From Bact-08 sp028707695 (GTDB lineage: Bacteria > Bacteroidota > Bacteroidia > Bacteroidales > UBA932): 64,000 bases of DNA. The notes under the pieces are model-generated. The model was not told where the DNA came from. It was given only the letters and a program-made list of their open reading frames with translations, and did no database searches. The stretch covers positions 1,674,001 through 1,738,000 of the forward strand of contig OY762808.1 in the NCBI GenBank assembly GCA_963666385.1. Reading direction: 5' to 3'. Positions 61,373 through 64,000 of this stretch are shown piece after piece. The position numbers and the translations under genes were made by a program. The stretch's first letter is position 1, and each line of letters opens with the position of its first letter.

Positions 61373-61439
61373 TTATTTTTGCAACGCAAAGATGCAAAAA
61401 TATTTTAATTATCCATGCAACCTAAACGAAAACTTTAGA

Positions 61440-62381
61440 CTAAAGCACTTTGGATTCGTACAGGATGTTGTTGGTACTTCTGACTGAATCTGCACTTTTC
61501 TTGAACAGAGTCTTCTCTTCTTCGTTCAAATCAAATTCAATAATCTTTTCCCAGCCTGTTTTTCCGATGGTTACCGGTACTCCAATGCATATATCGTTTT
61601 GGTAGTATTCTCCTTCCAGTGATACGCAACATGCATATGCCCTTTTCTCGTCAAGGATTATTGATTTAACCAATACTGCAGCTGCAGCTCCGGGAGCGTA
61701 CCATGCAGAGGTTCCCAAAAGTTTTGTCAAGGTTGCACCTCCTACCATAGTATTAGCAATAACTTTGCCAAGTTCATCTTCTGTGAGAAGATTGGAAACA
61801 GGGATACCTTTATAGCTTGCTAATCTGGCTAGTGGAATCATTGTTGTGTCGCCATGTCCGCCTATTACCATTCCTTCTATATCGGAAGAAGGTACATTAA
61901 GTGCTATGCTCAGGTAATCTGTAAAACGGCTGCCATCCAGGAAACCTCCCATTCCTATTACCCTGTTTTTTGGGAGCCCGGTTTTCTTGAGGGTAAGGTA
62001 TGTCATTGTGTCCATAGGATTTGAAACAATAACCAAAACTGCATTTGGTGAATATTTCAGAACATTGTCAACAACATTAAGTACAATTCTGGCATTTGTT
62101 CCAATAAGTTCTTCCCGGGTCATGCCGGGTTTGCGTGGAATACCTGAGGTAATAACAACAACGTCGGAGTTTGCTGTAGCTTCGTAATCATTTGTAACTC
62201 CTTTGACTTGTGTGAAAAACCTGTATAATTTGGCGGTTTGCATCATATCCTTAGCTTTGCCCTCTGCAAATCCCTCTTTGATATCCAACAATACGATTTC
62301 GGATGCAAATTGCATGTTTGCCAATGCATTTGCACAAGTCGCGCCCACATTTCCCGCGCCTATCACTGATACTTTAGACAT
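61440..62381 (-). CDS. mdh: Malate dehydrogenase (LDH-like MDH)
   Basis: 313 aa. NAD loop VSVIGAGNVGATCANALA, acidic VLLDIKEG (NAD preference), active-site loop TSGIPRKPGMTREELI with the two Arg's, NPMDTMTYL, catalytic His in VIGGHGDTTMIPL. With sdhAB this makes the malate-fumarate-succinate branch of the fermentative pathway (fumarase is not in the window). Divergent from the carboxymuconolactone-decarboxylase-like gene with 55 nt between. Confidence 0.97.
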   Translation of the reverse strand: MSKVSVIGAGNVGATCANALANMQFASEIVLLDIKEGFAEGKAKDMMQTAKLYRFFTQVKGVTNDYEATANSDVVVITSGIPRKPGMTREELIGTNARIVLNVVDNVLKYSPNAVLVIVSNPMDTMTYLTLKKTGLPKNRVIGMGGFLDGSRFTDYLSIALNVPSSDIEGMVIGGHGDTTMIPLARLASYKGIPVSNLLTEDELGKVIANTMVGGATLTKLLGTSAWYAPGAAAAVLVKSIILDEKRAYACCVSLEGEYYQNDICIGVPVTIGKTGWEKIIEFDLNEEEKTLFKKSADSVRSTNNILYESKVL

Positions 62382-62413
62382 AATTAAATGAATTTAAGTT
62401 TGCTTTTATTTTG

Positions 62414-62421
62414 TAATTTTG
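62414..62421 (+). promoter_or_regulatory. -7 box TAATTTTG before the CMD-like gene
   Basis: TAATTTTG ends 15 nt before ATG 62437. No convincing -33. Confidence 0.4.
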
Positions 62422-62436
62422 CAATAAAAATCAATT

Positions 62437-62796
62437 ATGGATTCAATCGCGCATTTCCGCACATATCGTGCCAAGATGAATAAGGTAATACTTGATTCAA
62501 ACAATTTATTCTTTAAAAGGTTCTTTAACCTGGATACCCGTACATACGAGAATGGTGCATTATCTGCCCAGGTGAAGGAGATGCTTGGGTTGGTTTCTTC
62601 ATTAGTCTTGAGATGTGACGATTGCGTAAAATATCACATAGAAAAATGTTTTGAGTTAGGTGTAACAAGGGAACAGGCTTTTGAAATCTTTTCCGTAGCA
62701 AACCTTGTTGGAGGTTCAATTGTTATACCCCACACAAGAAGAGCTATTGAGTATTGGGATATACTAGAGAAAAATGAAAAACAAGGAGATGATTAG
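62437..62796 (+). CDS. Carboxymuconolactone-decarboxylase (AhpD-like) protein
   Basis: 119 aa. The AhpD/CMD helix with the redox pair is seen as LRCDDCVKYHIEKCFELGVTREQAFE, where CxxC is followed by the usual His three residues later (YH). VANLVGGSIVIPHTRRAIEY closes the domain. Likely a small alkylhydroperoxidase-type or thiol reductase; true function unknown. Overlaps ybeY by 23 nt. Confidence 0.9.
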   Translation: MDSIAHFRTYRAKMNKVILDSNNLFFKRFFNLDTRTYENGALSAQVKEMLGLVSSLVLRCDDCVKYHIEKCFELGVTREQAFEIFSVANLVGGSIVIPHTRRAIEYWDILEKNEKQGDD

Positions 62797-63223
62797 TTAT
62801 TACAATCAAGGTACCCATTATAAATTGAAACATAAAAGATCATTGTCCAATTGGATCAAACAAATTGTACTTTTGGAAAATAGTAACTTTTCTATCGGTA
62901 ACATAAATGTTGTATTATGTGATGATGAGTATGTTTTAGACATTAATAAACAGTTCTTGAATCACAATTACTATACTGATATCATTACTTTCGATTATTG
63001 TGAAAACACATTGATTTCGGGTGATCTTTTGATAAGTATAGATACAGTAAAATTAAATGCCAAGGAATATGATGTTCCTTTTATTGAGGAACTTTACAGG
63101 GTAATTGCACATGGCGTATTACACTTGCTAGGTTACAAAGATTCTACAGAAAACGAAAAGAGTGAAATGAGGGGTGCAGAGGATAATGCTTTGATTTTGC
63201 TAAAAAGTATTATTCCATTCTAA
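62774..63223 (+). CDS. ybeY: Endoribonuclease YbeY (rRNA maturation)
   Basis: 149 aa. The zinc motif HGVLHLLGYKD has the first two His and an Asp in the position of the third ligand, which is common in Bacteroidota. Before it are DINKQFLNHNYYTDIITFDY and SGDLLISIDTV, typical of YbeY. Matures the 3' end of 16S rRNA. The ATG at 62774 overlaps the previous gene; a second ATG at 62789 follows AAGGAG directly and is less likely. AT-rich for a core gene. Confidence 0.93.
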   Translation: MKNKEMISYYNQGTHYKLKHKRSLSNWIKQIVLLENSNFSIGNINVVLCDDEYVLDINKQFLNHNYYTDIITFDYCENTLISGDLLISIDTVKLNAKEYDVPFIEELYRVIAHGVLHLLGYKDSTENEKSEMRGAEDNALILLKSIIPF

Positions 63224-63243
63224 CATCTTTCCAAATTTATTAA

Positions 63244-64000
63244 ATGGAAAATAATTACGATATTATTGTAGTAGGAGCCGGTCATGCCGGTTGTGAAGCT
63301 GCATATTCTGCAGCAAAAATGGGTTCGTCGGTGCTTCTGCTGACTATGGATATGAACAAAATTGCCCAAATGAGTTGTAATCCTGCAATGGGTGGCATAG
63401 CTAAAGGGCAAATAATTAGAGAGATAGACGCACTAGGTGGTTATACTGGATTGGTTACTGATGCCTCTACCATACAGTTTAGAATGCTTAACAGGTCAAA
63501 AGGTCCTGCTATGTGGAGCCCCCGTGCACAATGTGACAGGCAACATTTCTCTCTAAACTGGAGATATCTTTTAGAAAACACCAATAATTTGAATTTATGG
63601 CAGGATACAGTAACCAAGTTTATTTTTTCTTTTGATGAAAGTACAAAAAAACATTCTGTTTCTGGTGTAGAAACTGCAATGGGTGCAAGGTTCCATTCCA
63701 AATCTGTTATTCTAACAGCCGGCACTTTTTTAAATGGTAAATTATTCATAGGTCAAAATAGTTCTGTTGGAGGTAGAATAGGGGAGCTTCCATCTTTGGA
63801 TTTGTCTGAGCAGTTATTTTCCCTTGGACTGAAAGTGGACAGGATGAAAACAGGAACTCCTCCCAGGATAGATGTAAGATCAATAGATTTATCAAAATTA
63901 CAAGTTCAGGAAGGAGATTCCAATCCGGAAAGGTTCTCGTTTTTGAATATACCATCTCCAATTCAATCTGGAGTAAATCAGTTACCATGTTATATGGTAC
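63244..64000 (+). CDS. mnmG: tRNA uridine-5-carboxymethylaminomethyl synthesis enzyme MnmG, partial
   Basis: The first 252 residues are in view; the rest lies beyond 64000. FAD-binding IIVVGAGHAGCEAAYSAAKMG, then MSCNPAMGGIAKGQIIREIDALGG, GPAMWSPRAQCDR and the active-site LTAGTFLNGKLFIG, all MnmG (GidA) signatures. With MnmE it modifies wobble U34 in several tRNAs. Start ATG 63244, 20 nt after ybeY. Confidence 0.97.
   Translation, partial: MENNYDIIVVGAGHAGCEAAYSAAKMGSSVLLLTMDMNKIAQMSCNPAMGGIAKGQIIREIDALGGYTGLVTDASTIQFRMLNRSKGPAMWSPRAQCDRQHFSLNWRYLLENTNNLNLWQDTVTKFIFSFDESTKKHSVSGVETAMGARFHSKSVILTAGTFLNGKLFIGQNSSVGGRIGELPSLDLSEQLFSLGLKVDRMKTGTPPRIDVRSIDLSKLQVQEGDSNPERFSFLNIPSPIQSGVNQLPCYMV

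Noticed and set aside
62789..62791. Second ATG of ybeY as the true start
   Set aside because: AAGGAG directly abuts this ATG with no spacer, so it cannot act as its ribosome-binding site; the upstream ATG at 62774 is equally plausible.

Overview
The window looks like a chromosomal segment of a strictly or facultatively anaerobic member of the Bacteroidota, most likely order Bacteroidales. The signs are a SusC/SusD pair under an ECF sigma/FecR switch, many lipoproteins with N-terminal lipobox signals, TAnnTTTG-type -7 promoter boxes instead of E. coli-like promoters, a near absence of Shine-Dalgarno sequences, and typical Bacteroidales gene clusters (mfd-coaX-outer-membrane protein-TPR-lptC-CBS protein-PpiD; fumarate reductase/succinate dehydrogenase A-B). 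Genus and family cannot be fixed from the sequence alone. I see no prophage, intact insertion sequence or CRISPR array.

Layout. 1-10.9 kb: a minus-strand operon (fecR, susC, susD, three further exported proteins, a subtilase-like protein that has lost its catalytic serine, and an S9/DPP4-like peptidase cut by the window edge), switched by a divergent ECF sigma gene; the cargo suggests peptide rather than glycan use. 10.9-13.6 kb: DUF1801 protein, thyA-folA, and a Mn-type superoxide dismutase with a signal peptide. 13.6-20.7 kb: an accessory island of four six-bladed beta-propeller lipoproteins, two of which are a mosaic duplication, with two truncated gene relics between them. 20.7-36.2 kb: FabK-like flavoprotein, NSS-family transporter, a YfhO/glycosyltransferase/serine hydrolase run, mutS, an ABC permease, rsmA, a secreted endo/exonuclease-phosphatase, and ychF. 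36.3-46.9 kb: a minus-strand cluster for envelope biogenesis, CoA synthesis and transcription-coupled repair.

46.95-47.36 kb: a gene-free AT-rich gap between divergent mfd and ruvB. It holds clustered TATCAACA/TGTTGATA words, and it coincides with a change in gene-strand bias and in base skew (the plus strand is C-richer to the left and G-richer to the right in the lines I counted). I regard it as a candidate replication origin.

47.4-64 kb: ruvB, an exported Ntn-hydrolase, another AT-rich beta-propeller lipoprotein followed by a frameshifted thioredoxin-like pseudogene, a GH20 hexosaminidase, fumarate reductase/succinate dehydrogenase subunits A and B without the usual cytochrome b subunit in front, an alpha/beta hydrolase, a P1/DmpA-type peptidase, hflX, a TonB protein, tRNA-Ala(GGC), mdh, a carboxymuconolactone-decarboxylase-like protein, ybeY, and the 5' part of mnmG.
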